A stretch of 64,000 nt of DNA from Antrihabitans auranticaus. Its GTDB lineage: Bacteria; Actinomycetota; Actinomycetes; Mycobacteriales; Mycobacteriaceae. Positions 52,809 through 60,941 of this stretch are shown piece by piece. The notes under the pieces are model-generated. The model had not been told where the DNA came from. It saw only the letters and a program-made list of their open reading frames with translations, and did no database searches. Made by a program: the position numbers and the translations under genes. Each line of letters begins with the position of its first letter. Positions within the stretch are counted from its first letter, which is position 1. The stretch spans positions 206,293-270,292 of the forward strand of contig NZ_JAEMNW010000006.1 of the NCBI RefSeq assembly GCF_016481275.1. Reading direction: 5' to 3'.

Positions 52809-53645
52809 ATGGTGGCCGCGCGGCTACGGATCGGGACGATGCTCGAAGTCGGTTCCAACACGGTGCACGTTCGTGAGGACGGGCCGTCCGACGGCTGCCC
52901 GCTTCTGCTTATTCACGGCTTCGCCGCCTCGATGCACTGGTTCGATCGAATGACCACAGTGCTGGCCGATACGCACCGGGTCATTCGAATCGACCTGCAG
53001 GGTTACGGCTGCACCGGCGGGCACGAGGGTCTGGATGCCCGTTCGCAGAGCCGGATGGTCGCCGCGGTTCTGGACACGCTGGACGTGAAGAATGTGGTGG
53101 CCGTGGGGCATTCGTTCGGTGCGGATGTTGCGCTCGCCGTGGCTGCGCGGTCCGATCGGGTCGGGAAGGTGGTCGTCCTGAGCCAAGCGCCGGACTACAG
53201 CTACGCAACCTTGCCCGCTGCCGGGATTCTGCTGGGCCTCCCGTTCGTCGGCGATGTGCTGCACAGCCTCGCGACCGCGCCGAGTGTGCAGTTCTTCGCG
53301 GGGATCGGTTTCGCGCCGGGCTTCCGCATCGACTCCGGTCTCGATTCGCCGAATCGAATGTTCGAGGACCACCAAGCGATGTCGTCGCGTGCCCAACGCG
53401 CAGTTCTGGTCGAGCGGAAGAACCTCCTTGCCCGCCGACCGCTCGACGAGCAGATCCGGGAACTCGGGCTGCCCACCCTCGCGATTCACGGCCGCCACGA
53501 TCAGATGTACGACTGCGACAAGTCGATCGAGCGATATGCGGCTGCCGGCGCCAGCGTCGCCGTCATCGAGGGGGCAGGCCATTCGCCGAATGTCGAGCGC
53601 CCGGTCGAAGTCGCGCGGCTGGTGCGCGACTTCGCAAACAGGTAG
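52809..53645 (+). CDS. Alpha/beta hydrolase
   Basis: A 278-residue alpha/beta hydrolase. The oxyanion strand is LLLIHGFAASMHWFDRM, the nucleophile elbow is AVGHSFGADVAL (Ser), the acid is in AIHGRHDQMYD and the His in EGAGHSPNVERP. An AGGAGG four bases before ATG gives a strong start. It follows nuoN in the same direction after 96 bp but has its own ribosome site and probably its own promoter. The substrate (ester, lactone or similar) is not deducible. Confidence 0.87.
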   Translation: MVAARLRIGTMLEVGSNTVHVREDGPSDGCPLLLIHGFAASMHWFDRMTTVLADTHRVIRIDLQGYGCTGGHEGLDARSQSRMVAAVLDTLDVKNVVAVGHSFGADVALAVAARSDRVGKVVVLSQAPDYSYATLPAAGILLGLPFVGDVLHSLATAPSVQFFAGIGFAPGFRIDSGLDSPNRMFEDHQAMSSRAQRAVLVERKNLLARRPLDEQIRELGLPTLAIHGRHDQMYDCDKSIERYAAAGASVAVIEGAGHSPNVERPVEVARLVRDFANR

Positions 53646-53649
53646 TGCG

Positions 53650-54711
53650 TCAGACCTTTTCGTTGTCGACCCATTCGAGATAGCCGCTCCCGCTGACCGG
53701 TTCGCCGCGCCACGACCCTTCGTAGTGATACGCGCCGACGTACCCGTTTCCGTGCCCGTAGCGCAGCGGGCTGTCGACGACGCCTTCGATGACGCCGACC
53801 CCGTCGCCGATCGTCCAGCGCAGCCGTCGCGGTGTCCGCATGGTGTTTCCTGCGGGATCGACCTGTGGCTCGGCGGCCCACTCGACCACGTCGAACGTGA
53901 CCTTGTCGTAGACCTCGGTTGTGCCGTCGAGTGACCGCAGGTGCGCGAGTCGTGCCGCCGACACACCCATCGCGCGCACGTCTGTCAGTAGCAGTTGAGT
54001 GTCTTCGGACAGGTTGAGAATTTGGTAGGTGAAGAAGTCGGCGGGCAACTTCAACGCCTGCGGCACCGAGCCGCCGAACAACGATTGCGGCGACACGCAG
54101 TGCGCGTATTCGACGGTCCCGATGCCTGAGATCGCAGTCTTCCCGCTTGCGTCCGCGATGTGCCCGGAGTAGGTGGCGAGCAGGCTCAGGTGGCGGTAGA
54201 CGGGTGTGTCGACGAACCACGAGACCTGCGGTGTCGCTTCGAGTTCCAGGTCGACGGAGAACGTGTCGTATTGGCCCTTCAGCGTGAATTTGGGGTACTC
54301 GACGTCGACCGTGAGATCCGGTCCCCAGGCCAGATGGCGGCCGTCGGCGGCGAATGCGCATTCGCCGTCGATGTCGTACGCGCGGTAGTGATGATGGTCG
54401 TCGTGCGCGGTGGAACTCAGCACCGTGGCGTTGCGTCGTGGATCCTTGGTTGCCAGGACTTCGTTGTCGAAGATTCGCGTTCCCGTCGTGCCGATGAACG
54501 TCATCGTGTTGACGTATCGCCACGGTTCGGGGAGCTCGGGTACGAAGACTCCATAGTGTGTCCACGCCCAGAGCTTGGAGTCTGCGCGTGGGCGCAGCAT
54601 CTGCGGCCGATCGAACGGCCGGACCGACGATTCGAGCCGCTTGTCCAACAGCGGAGCAAGTCTGTTCAGCAGGATGCCGGCCGCCGGTTTCCATATCGCA
54701 GGCTGCGTCAT
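53650..54711 (-). CDS. DUF6670-like protein, possible AttH/CrtC-fold
   Basis: A 353-residue soluble protein, rich in beta strands and aromatic residues: WAWTHYGVFVPELPEPWRYV, MTFIGTTGTRIFDNEV, AHDDHHHYRAYDIDGEC, SVDLELEATPQVSWFVDTP and a late WRGEPVSGSGYLEW strand. The pattern resembles lipocalin-like AttH/CrtC-type proteins and the DUF6670 group of mycolic-acid bacteria; it is possibly a lipid or terpenoid modifying or binding protein. ATG at 54711 is the start closest to the first predicted strand. It converges on the hydrolase gene with a 4-bp gap. Family call is tentative. Confidence 0.65.
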   Translation of the reverse strand: MTQPAIWKPAAGILLNRLAPLLDKRLESSVRPFDRPQMLRPRADSKLWAWTHYGVFVPELPEPWRYVNTMTFIGTTGTRIFDNEVLATKDPRRNATVLSSTAHDDHHHYRAYDIDGECAFAADGRHLAWGPDLTVDVEYPKFTLKGQYDTFSVDLELEATPQVSWFVDTPVYRHLSLLATYSGHIADASGKTAISGIGTVEYAHCVSPQSLFGGSVPQALKLPADFFTYQILNLSEDTQLLLTDVRAMGVSAARLAHLRSLDGTTEVYDKVTFDVVEWAAEPQVDPAGNTMRTPRRLRWTIGDGVGVIEGVVDSPLRYGHGNGYVGAYHYEGSWRGEPVSGSGYLEWVDNEKV

Positions 54712-54756
54712 TCCTCGACCGTACAGATCGCGCGATCTCGCCACGGCAGTCCGGGC

Positions 54757-55953
54757 ATGATGACGGCCATGAGCGTCCACACCGAGACCGCCGAGCCCAC
54801 CGCGCCGTCGATTACTTTTGCGCCGGTCGCGCTGCGCCTCTTCGTTGCGGTCTTGCTCCTCGTTCAGCTCGCGGGGTCGTATTCCGTTGCGACGCGCGGT
54901 TTCATCAAGTCCTATTGGTTCGTCGATTACGACCACGGTTTCGTCCGGCGTGGGCTTGGTGGTGCACTGGTCGGAGACAGCGCGACAGCGGTCCGCTTTG
55001 CGGTGCTGGTGTCGGCGCTCCTTCCCGTTGCGGCGGTCGTTCTGCTGATCGAGTTGCTGATTCGGCGCATGACGGTCCCGACCGCATTCATGGCAATGCT
55101 GCTCGCGTGCAGTCCGTTCGTCGTGGACCAGTTGGTGCTGCACCGGCGGCCGGATCAGCTCGGACTTGTCGTGCTCGTGCTCGTAGGTGTGGCGTGTGTG
55201 TACACCAGGCGGCTCGTCCCCGTGCTGGGCGCGCTCGGAATTGTGTTGGCGGTCTTGGTATTCGTCCACGAGGGTGCGCTGCTGTTCTTCGGTGTGTTCG
55301 CGGTACCGCTGATCTTCGTCGCGACGGATCGGACACTCGCCGAGCAGGTCCGGCTCTCGGTGTTGACAATCGGACCCGCTGGGCTCGCGGTGCTCGTCGT
55401 CTTCTTCTTCGGCGGGGTCGACGTCGAGACTTCGGCTGCGTTGCGCGCCGATGCAGCAATCAACGGACCGACCGTGTTCCGTTTTCTCGCCGACGACATC
55501 GCGACCTCCTGGGACCACATCGCCAGCGTCGGTCTCGACAAGCATCTGATGCAACTGACCGTCGGCGGTGTCCTGATCGCCGCGCAGGCCTTGTGGATTC
55601 GGCAGTGGGTCGGCCGCGAATGGGAGGTCCGGACGACCGATGTCACGCCGTTGTGGCGGGCGGGACTCGTCGTGTGTGTCGGTGTCCCGATCCTCTTCAC
55701 CTTCGCGACGGGCATGGACTGGATGCGGTGGTTCAGCGTGTTCGGGACGTCGGTGCTGGTCGTCGTCGGCTTCGCGGTTCTCGTGCAAGCGCGCGACGAT
55801 TCGCAACCGCTGCCGGCCGTCCCGGTACGGCTGATCCAGCTCGTCTGTGCGCTCTACCTCGCGTCCCTGACTCCGCTTCCGGAATTCGAGCCGACGATCC
55901 CGATCCCGGATCAACTCCTACTGGACGTGTTCAGCTCGCGAACCGGATTGTGA
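54757..55953 (+). CDS. Polytopic membrane protein with FVRRGLxG motif
   Basis: A 398-residue integral membrane protein with about ten spans. An early periplasmic loop reads FIKSYWFVDYDHGFVRRGLGG, a motif shared by a group of bacterial polymerase- or glycosyltransferase-like membrane proteins; HRRPDQLG and FATGMDWMRWFSV lie in later loops. The function is not known; an envelope glycan role is only suggested by the motif. Several in-frame ATG codons occur (54757, 54760, 54769). It is divergent from the DUF6670-like gene, and its TGA abuts the MarR stop as TGATCA. Confidence 0.7.
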   Translation: MMTAMSVHTETAEPTAPSITFAPVALRLFVAVLLLVQLAGSYSVATRGFIKSYWFVDYDHGFVRRGLGGALVGDSATAVRFAVLVSALLPVAAVVLLIELLIRRMTVPTAFMAMLLACSPFVVDQLVLHRRPDQLGLVVLVLVGVACVYTRRLVPVLGALGIVLAVLVFVHEGALLFFGVFAVPLIFVATDRTLAEQVRLSVLTIGPAGLAVLVVFFFGGVDVETSAALRADAAINGPTVFRFLADDIATSWDHIASVGLDKHLMQLTVGGVLIAAQALWIRQWVGREWEVRTTDVTPLWRAGLVVCVGVPILFTFATGMDWMRWFSVFGTSVLVVVGFAVLVQARDDSQPLPAVPVRLIQLVCALYLASLTPLPEFEPTIPIPDQLLLDVFSSRTGL

Positions 55954-56349
55954 TCACGGTTCCAGTGTGTCGGCCAGCACTTCGCGATGCGTGTCGCGCG
56001 CTTGTGTGTGCAGTTCGCGGCCTGCGTCGGTGAGCGCCACGAAGATCGAACGCCGGTCGTCGGCGCACATCGAGCGCTCGACGAGGCCGTCCTTCTCGAG
56101 CCGCGCGACCGCCCGTGAGAGCGCACTCTGGCTGAGGTAGATGTCCTGCGCTAGGTCGCTCATCTTGTACTTGCCGCATTTGGCATCGACGAGGCGGTCC
56201 AGGGTTTCGAACTCGCTGAGTCCGATGCCGTGGGTGCCCTGCAGTGACTTCTCCAGCGCGCACGAGACGGTTGAGTGTTTCGAAAGTAGGTCTCGCCACT
56301 GTTCGACCAGCTCCGGACCCCTCAACTCCCTTGTCGAGTTATCGGACAT
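55954..56349 (-). CDS. MarR-family regulator
   Basis: A 131-residue MarR protein. The recognition region is KMSDLAQDIYLSQSALSRAV followed by the wing ARLEKDGLVERSMCADDRRSIFVALTDAG (about residues 64-110), with the conserved Asp-Arg-Arg. ATG at 56349 is used; a GTG two codons upstream is possible. It is divergent from an MFS efflux gene, with two palindromic sites between them, so it likely represses the pump and itself and is released by a small toxic ligand. Confidence 0.88.
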   Translation of the reverse strand: MSDNSTRELRGPELVEQWRDLLSKHSTVSCALEKSLQGTHGIGLSEFETLDRLVDAKCGKYKMSDLAQDIYLSQSALSRAVARLEKDGLVERSMCADDRRSIFVALTDAGRELHTQARDTHREVLADTLEP

Positions 56350-56378
56350 GGCCACATCGTAGTAGCGCGGACAGTTTC

Positions 56379-56390
56379 ATGCAACCGCAT
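56379..56390. promoter_or_regulatory. ATGC-N4-GCAT site 1 in the MarR-MFS intergenic region
   Basis: ATGCAACCGCAT, an inverted repeat of ATGC arms, 29 bp from the MarR start. Its centre is exactly 30 bp from that of site 2, about three helical turns, as expected for two MarR dimers on one face. Confidence 0.5.
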
Positions 56391-56408
56391 TAAATGTGTT
56401 GGCAACAT

Positions 56409-56420
56409 ATGCACGTGCAT
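56409..56420. promoter_or_regulatory. ATGCACGTGCAT palindrome, site 2 in the MarR-MFS intergenic region
   Basis: A perfect 12-bp palindrome with the same ATGC/GCAT arms and spacing as site 1. It lies 15 bp before the MFS start and would block the transporter promoter. Confidence 0.55.
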
Positions 56421-56435
56421 GTAATGTCCCTACTC

Positions 56436-57893
56436 ATGACATCCACCATCACGCTCAGCAAGGGCACTGACGTGTCGTCAGGTTCGGGTGACGACCTGCA
56501 GTGGCCGCTCCGGCTCTGGGGCATGCTCATCACCCTCTGCCTCGTGCTTTTCCTCGACGGTCTCGACGTCTCGATGGTCGGCGTCGCGGTGCCGTCGATC
56601 GGCGCGGATCTCGGCTTGTCCACTTCGACGCTGCAGTGGCTGATCAGCGGTTACGTTCTCGGATACGGCGGTCTACTCCTCCTCGGCGGTCGCACAGCCG
56701 ACCTCGCCGGCCGCCGCAAGGTCTTTCTCATCGCCGTCGCGGTCTTCGCCATCGCCTCGCTGGCCGGCGGCTTGGTCGACTCGGGTCCGTTGCTTATCGC
56801 GACTCGCCTGATCAAGGGTGTTGCTGCCGCCTTCACCGCACCGACAGGGTTGTCGATCATCACGACGACGTTCGCGGAAGGCAAGGCCCGCAACAAGGCG
56901 CTCGCGCTCTACACCGTGTTCGGTGCCAGCGGATTCTCGTTCGGGCTCGTATTCGGCGGCCTGATGACCGGCATCAACTGGCGGTACACGTTCATGCTTC
57001 CGGTGCCGATTGCACTCATTGCGCTCGTTGCAGGCTACTTCCTCATTCCACGGGACAAGCCAAGTGAGGCAGGAAGTTACGACCTCGTAGGGGCCACGCT
57101 GCTGACCGCGTCGATGCTGCTGTTGGTCTTCACGGTCGTATCGGCACCCGAGGCGGGTTGGGGGTCCGTGCGCACTATCGGCTCGTTCGTTGCCGTCGCT
57201 GCTCTGCTCGCGGCGTTCGTGCGGGTGGAACAAAGGATTGCGCACCCGCTCGTCCGGCTGGGGATGTTGCGTCGCCCGACGCTGCTGCGGGCCGCCGCCG
57301 CGATCGTCGCGATGGGCGGGTCGTTCATCACCTTCCAGTTCATGGTCACGCTGTACCTGCAGGACACGCTGGGCTGGTCGCCGATCCACATGGCTGTCGC
57401 GTTGCTGCCCACAGGCATCATCGTGGTGCTCAGTTCGACGATCATGGGCGGCGTCATCGATCGATTCGGCACGCAGCCGTTGATCGCTGCCGGTCTGCTC
57501 AGCATGAGCCTCGGCTATCTGCTGTTCCTTCGCATGAACGACCATCCTGACTACTGGACGCAGATCCTGCCTACGGTCCTGCTGCTCGGTGCCGGCTTCG
57601 CGCTGGGGTTCTCGGCGATCAACGTGCAGGCGACCAACGGTGTCGCCGACCATGAGCAGGGTCTCGCGGCCGGTCTCGTGCAGACGGCGATGCAGGTCGG
57701 TCCGGCAGTTGTGCTCGCGGTGGCAACCGCGATGATCGGGACGACGGGGAGTGCCGAGAATGTGCAGACTGCAGCCGAGGTTCTCGACGGCTACCGTCCG
57801 GCACTGATCTTCGTCATGTTCGTCGCCCTGGCCGGGCTGTTGACGACGGTGAACTTCCGCCGTCGGCCGAAGCTCGCGCCTGCTATGGGATAA
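56436..57893 (+). CDS. MFS drug efflux transporter (DHA2, 14-span type)
   Basis: A 485-residue MFS protein. Motifs are LDGLDVSMVGVAVPSIGADLG in span 1 (DHA2-type start), GGRTADLAGRRKVF (motif A), IATRLIKGVAAAFTAPTGLS (motif B) and LYTVFGASGFSFGLVFGG (motif C, antiporter). Fourteen spans are likely. Proton-driven export of drugs or toxic metabolites is expected. The start is at MTSTITLSK; ATG at 56424 is an alternative. It is controlled by the divergent MarR gene. Its last 11 bp overlap the convergent secreted-protein gene. Confidence 0.9.
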   Translation: MTSTITLSKGTDVSSGSGDDLQWPLRLWGMLITLCLVLFLDGLDVSMVGVAVPSIGADLGLSTSTLQWLISGYVLGYGGLLLLGGRTADLAGRRKVFLIAVAVFAIASLAGGLVDSGPLLIATRLIKGVAAAFTAPTGLSIITTTFAEGKARNKALALYTVFGASGFSFGLVFGGLMTGINWRYTFMLPVPIALIALVAGYFLIPRDKPSEAGSYDLVGATLLTASMLLLVFTVVSAPEAGWGSVRTIGSFVAVAALLAAFVRVEQRIAHPLVRLGMLRRPTLLRAAAAIVAMGGSFITFQFMVTLYLQDTLGWSPIHMAVALLPTGIIVVLSSTIMGGVIDRFGTQPLIAAGLLSMSLGYLLFLRMNDHPDYWTQILPTVLLLGAGFALGFSAINVQATNGVADHEQGLAAGLVQTAMQVGPAVVLAVATAMIGTTGSAENVQTAAEVLDGYRPALIFVMFVALAGLLTTVNFRRRPKLAPAMG

Positions 57894-58326
57894 CGAGGCA
57901 GATGGGGCCCAAGGCGATGGCGTTCGAGACTCGGACCTGAACGTTCTTGAACGTCTCGCCATCGCCTTCGCCGGTCGACGCGGTCACCCAGTACAGGCCG
58001 GTTGCGCGGGGAGTCCACCGCGATTGAGCCCTGCCGTTGGCAGGGTTCACCCACGTCGGGTCGAAATTCGCGAGCCCGGTCGAGCCGAAGAACACGGGTC
58101 CGGGGTCGTCGAGAGTGGCGGTCACGTTGTACGAGCAACCCATGCCGTACACATTCGACGACCCCGTGCTGAATCCCGGATCGATGGTGATGCTCGTGAC
58201 GGTCGCGCCCGCTGTCGGAGCCGACAGAACCGCCATGACTGCGGCGGCACCGACTCCGGTGATGACCGCAGCCGCTCGCGATCTGCGTTGGTTTGTCCTG
58301 TTTCGGCGAAATGTCTTGTGCGTCAT
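57883..58326 (-). CDS. Secreted 147-residue protein with signal peptide
   Basis: A long basic N-region (RRNRTNQRRSR) precedes a hydrophobic core and a likely cleavage after TAGA near residue 41. The mature part of about 105 residues is beta-rich (TVTSITIDPGF, NVTATLDDPGPVFFG, GLYWVTAST) with two Cys that could form a disulfide, an immunoglobulin-like layout. AGGAG five bases before ATG supports the start. It is an extracellular or cell-wall protein of unknown role. Confidence 0.72.
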   Translation of the reverse strand: MTHKTFRRNRTNQRRSRAAAVITGVGAAAVMAVLSAPTAGATVTSITIDPGFSTGSSNVYGMGCSYNVTATLDDPGPVFFGSTGLANFDPTWVNPANGRAQSRWTPRATGLYWVTASTGEGDGETFKNVQVRVSNAIALGPICLVIP

Positions 58327-58470
58327 GGTTTCTCCTGTGTCAGGTGGGGCCAGTGGTTGCAGATGCTACAGCCGATACGGGTGAGGGAAGTCGCTGCTTG
58401 GTGAAGGATCGGATACAACTGCTGTTGAATACGACAAACGCCCCGTCAGCCATGCTTCGAAAGGCTCAAA

Positions 58471-58926
58471 TTGGCAGCGAAATCGGCTCGGTATCTGTTG
58501 GCGGCGGCTGCGGTCGGTGTTCTCGCCGGCTGCTCTGCCGACGAGCTTGCGTTCTCCGACGTCTGTTCTGCTGAAGACGACAGCAAGGTCGCGGCCGTCG
58601 GCTATTTCGAGCTGCCGAGTGCTGTCGTGTGCAGCATCCACAATTCGGAGGAGGGGAGCGATACGCGTTGCAACATGGACTTCGTCGACGAGCCGGGCGC
58701 CGAGTATGGAAACCCTGAACACCAGTTTGCGCTGTACGTCCGGGAAGGCAACGGCGACAGTACAATCGAGGTCACGGGGCCCGGCTACGAAGAATCGGAC
58801 GTGACGATCAGATTCGACGACGGCTCGGTGGTCGAGTGGGGCGACAAGGTCCGGATAACCGGCTGGGTGAAGACGCTCTACGGCGGATGCAGCTTCGACG
58901 TCGGCAAGATCGAGCCGGCAGGTTGA
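58471..58926 (+). CDS. Putative lipoprotein, 151 residues
   Basis: The signal peptide ends in the lipobox LAGC with lipidated Cys21. The mature domain is acidic and beta-rich (STIEVTGPGYEESDVTIRFDDG, KVRITGWVKTLYGGCSFDV) with several Cys. TTG at 58471 is the only start giving a signal peptide; AAAGG lies a few bases upstream. The family is not recognised; an OB-fold is possible from the strand pattern. Confidence 0.65.
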   Translation: MAAKSARYLLAAAAVGVLAGCSADELAFSDVCSAEDDSKVAAVGYFELPSAVVCSIHNSEEGSDTRCNMDFVDEPGAEYGNPEHQFALYVREGNGDSTIEVTGPGYEESDVTIRFDDGSVVEWGDKVRITGWVKTLYGGCSFDVGKIEPAG

Positions 58927-58969
58927 TCGGGCCGACACGCCTGCGGCACAACCGTGTAAGGATGCGTGC

Positions 58970-59767
58970 ATGGATGTGCGAGTCCGCCACAACGTGACAG
59001 TCACCGGTAACCCGGACGGCCGGGTTCTTGTACTGGCGCACGGATTCGGTTGCGACCAAAGCGTGTGGCGGCTGGTGGTTCCCCGACTCGTCGACGACTT
59101 CCGGGTCGTCCTCTTCGATTACGTCGGTTCCGGTGGTGCGGACAGTTCCGCATGGGACGTGGACCGGTACAGCTCCTTGCAGGGCTACGCCGACGATGTC
59201 GTCGCGCTACTCCGCGGGCTCGACCTCGACGACGTGACTTTTGTGGGACATTCGGTATCCGCGATGATCGGGGTACTCGCGGCCGAGGCCGCGCAAGACC
59301 GGATCACGAAGTTGGTCCTGCTGACTCCGTCGCCGCGATACGTCGATGATTCAGAATATCGAGGCGGGTTCACTCGCGCGGATATCGACGAACTCCTCGA
59401 GGTGCTGGACAGCAACTATCTGGGGTGGTCGGCCACTATGGCGCCGACGATCATGGGCAATCCGGATCGGCCCGAGTTGGGAGCGGAGTTGACCGACACC
59501 TTCTGCCGGATGGACCCAGCCATCGCAAAGGTGTTCGCGCGCACCACTTTCCTGTCCGACAACCGCGACGACCTTGCGACCGTCCAAGTGCCGACCGTCG
59601 TCATCGAATGCCGCGAAGACGCGATCGCACCGCCGACAGTCGGTGCGTACGTCAGCGCTCACATATCCGGCAGCCGGTTGGAGACGCTTGACGCAACGGG
59701 CCATTGCCCGCACATGAGTGCGCCGGAGCTGACAGCTCGGGCAATCGCTCGGTTCGCGTCGCAATGA
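58970..59767 (+). CDS. rsbQ: RsbQ-like alpha/beta hydrolase (energy-stress module)
   Basis: A 265-residue hydrolase close to Bacillus RsbQ: LVLAHGFGCDQSVWRLV, VVLFDYVGSGGADSSAWD, SLQGYADDVVALL and the nucleophile loop FVGHSVSAMIGVLA (Ser95), then ECREDAIAP (acid) and ATGHCPHMSAP (His). RsbQ supplies a small ligand or signal to the phosphatase RsbP during energy stress; related proteins include strigolactone receptors. The next gene, 15 bp downstream, encodes a PAS-PP2C phosphatase, which makes the pairing firm. Confidence 0.88.
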   Translation: MDVRVRHNVTVTGNPDGRVLVLAHGFGCDQSVWRLVVPRLVDDFRVVLFDYVGSGGADSSAWDVDRYSSLQGYADDVVALLRGLDLDDVTFVGHSVSAMIGVLAAEAAQDRITKLVLLTPSPRYVDDSEYRGGFTRADIDELLEVLDSNYLGWSATMAPTIMGNPDRPELGAELTDTFCRMDPAIAKVFARTTFLSDNRDDLATVQVPTVVIECREDAIAPPTVGAYVSAHISGSRLETLDATGHCPHMSAPELTARAIARFASQ

Positions 59768-59782
59768 GGAAGCTGTGATCAG

Positions 59783-60937
59783 GTGACCGCCGCTGTTCCC
59801 GATTTCGCGGACCTGTTCGACCACGCGCCCTGCGGATACGTGACCACTCGCACCGACGGAACGATCGTCGACCTCAACGCAACCCTGGTCGAGTGGCTCG
59901 GGTACGCGAAGCAGGACCTCATCGGCCGCCGGTTCACGACGCTGCTGTCCGCGGCGGGCCGCATTTACTACGAAACTCACTTCGCACCGCTGCTGCAGCT
60001 GCATTCGCGAGTAGATGGAATCGCGATCGACTTGGTCGCTGCGGACCGAACGCGGCTTTCCGTTCTGCTGGCGGCAAACCTGACCAACGACGAACCACAG
60101 CTGATCCGTACGGTCGTCTTCGATGCTCGCGACCGTCGTTCGTACGAGCAGGAACTGTTGCGTGCTCGCGAGGAAGCGGAGAGTGAGCGTTCGCGGGTGC
60201 ATGCGCTGGCTGCGACGCTACAGCGGACGCTGTTGCCGCCGAGGCTGTCGCCACCGTCAGGCATGGAGGTCGCGGCGTACTACCATCCCGCGTCGGTCGA
60301 CGACGTCGGCGGCGACTTCTACGACGTCTTTCCGCTCGGTGCCGGACGCTGGGCCCTGTTTCTGGGCGACGTCGTCGGCAAAGGGGTCGACGCCGCCGTG
60401 ATCACCTCGCTGACCCGGTACACCCTGCGGGCTGCGGCCATCCTCGATCAAGACCCGATTACCGTGTTGAACACGCTCGACACCGCGTTGCATCAGGAAT
60501 ATCCGAATGACAACCCCCGCTTCTGCACCGTTGTCTTCGGGGTTCTGACGCCGTGCGACACGGGCTACACAGTCGAGTTGGCGAGCGGTGGACATCCGCC
60601 GCCGCTGGTGATCCGGGTCGACGGTTCGGTCCAGTACCAGGAGATGCCCGGTGGACAACTGGTCGGCATCTTGTCGAGTCCGCATTTCGAGTCCACGACG
60701 CTCGACCTCGGCCCCGGCGACACTCTCGTGTTCTACACGGACGGGCTCACCGAGGCCCGCCTCGCAAATTCGCGGAACCGTTACGACGACAGCGGGGCGT
60801 TGCTCGAGTTCGCCGCCGCCCATGCGCCCACCACAGCGCGGGCCATCACGACCGCCCTGGAGCAGCTGCTGACCAGCCTCGGTGACGGGCTCGAAGACGA
60901 CACCGCGATCCTGGCGTTGGGCATTCCGGCGGGCTGA
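59783..60937 (+). CDS. rsbP: PAS-PP2C (SpoIIE-type) phosphatase, RsbP-like
   Basis: A 384-residue phosphatase. The PAS domain (about 5-115) has APCGYVTTRTDGTIVDLNATL; a coiled-coil linker with YEQELLRAREEAESERSRVHAL follows; the PPM/SpoIIE domain (about 165-384) has GGDFYDVFPL, GDVVGKGVDAAVI, ELASGGHPPPL, FYTDGLTEA and EDDTAILAL, with the metal-binding aspartates. In Bacillus, RsbP dephosphorylates the anti-anti-sigma factor RsbV. GTG at 59783 is coupled closely to rsbQ. No RsbV/RsbW or sigma factor lies in the window. Confidence 0.9.
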   Translation: MTAAVPDFADLFDHAPCGYVTTRTDGTIVDLNATLVEWLGYAKQDLIGRRFTTLLSAAGRIYYETHFAPLLQLHSRVDGIAIDLVAADRTRLSVLLAANLTNDEPQLIRTVVFDARDRRSYEQELLRAREEAESERSRVHALAATLQRTLLPPRLSPPSGMEVAAYYHPASVDDVGGDFYDVFPLGAGRWALFLGDVVGKGVDAAVITSLTRYTLRAAAILDQDPITVLNTLDTALHQEYPNDNPRFCTVVFGVLTPCDTGYTVELASGGHPPPLVIRVDGSVQYQEMPGGQLVGILSSPHFESTTLDLGPGDTLVFYTDGLTEARLANSRNRYDDSGALLEFAAAHAPTTARAITTALEQLLTSLGDGLEDDTAILALGIPAG

Positions 60938-60941
60938 GTTA

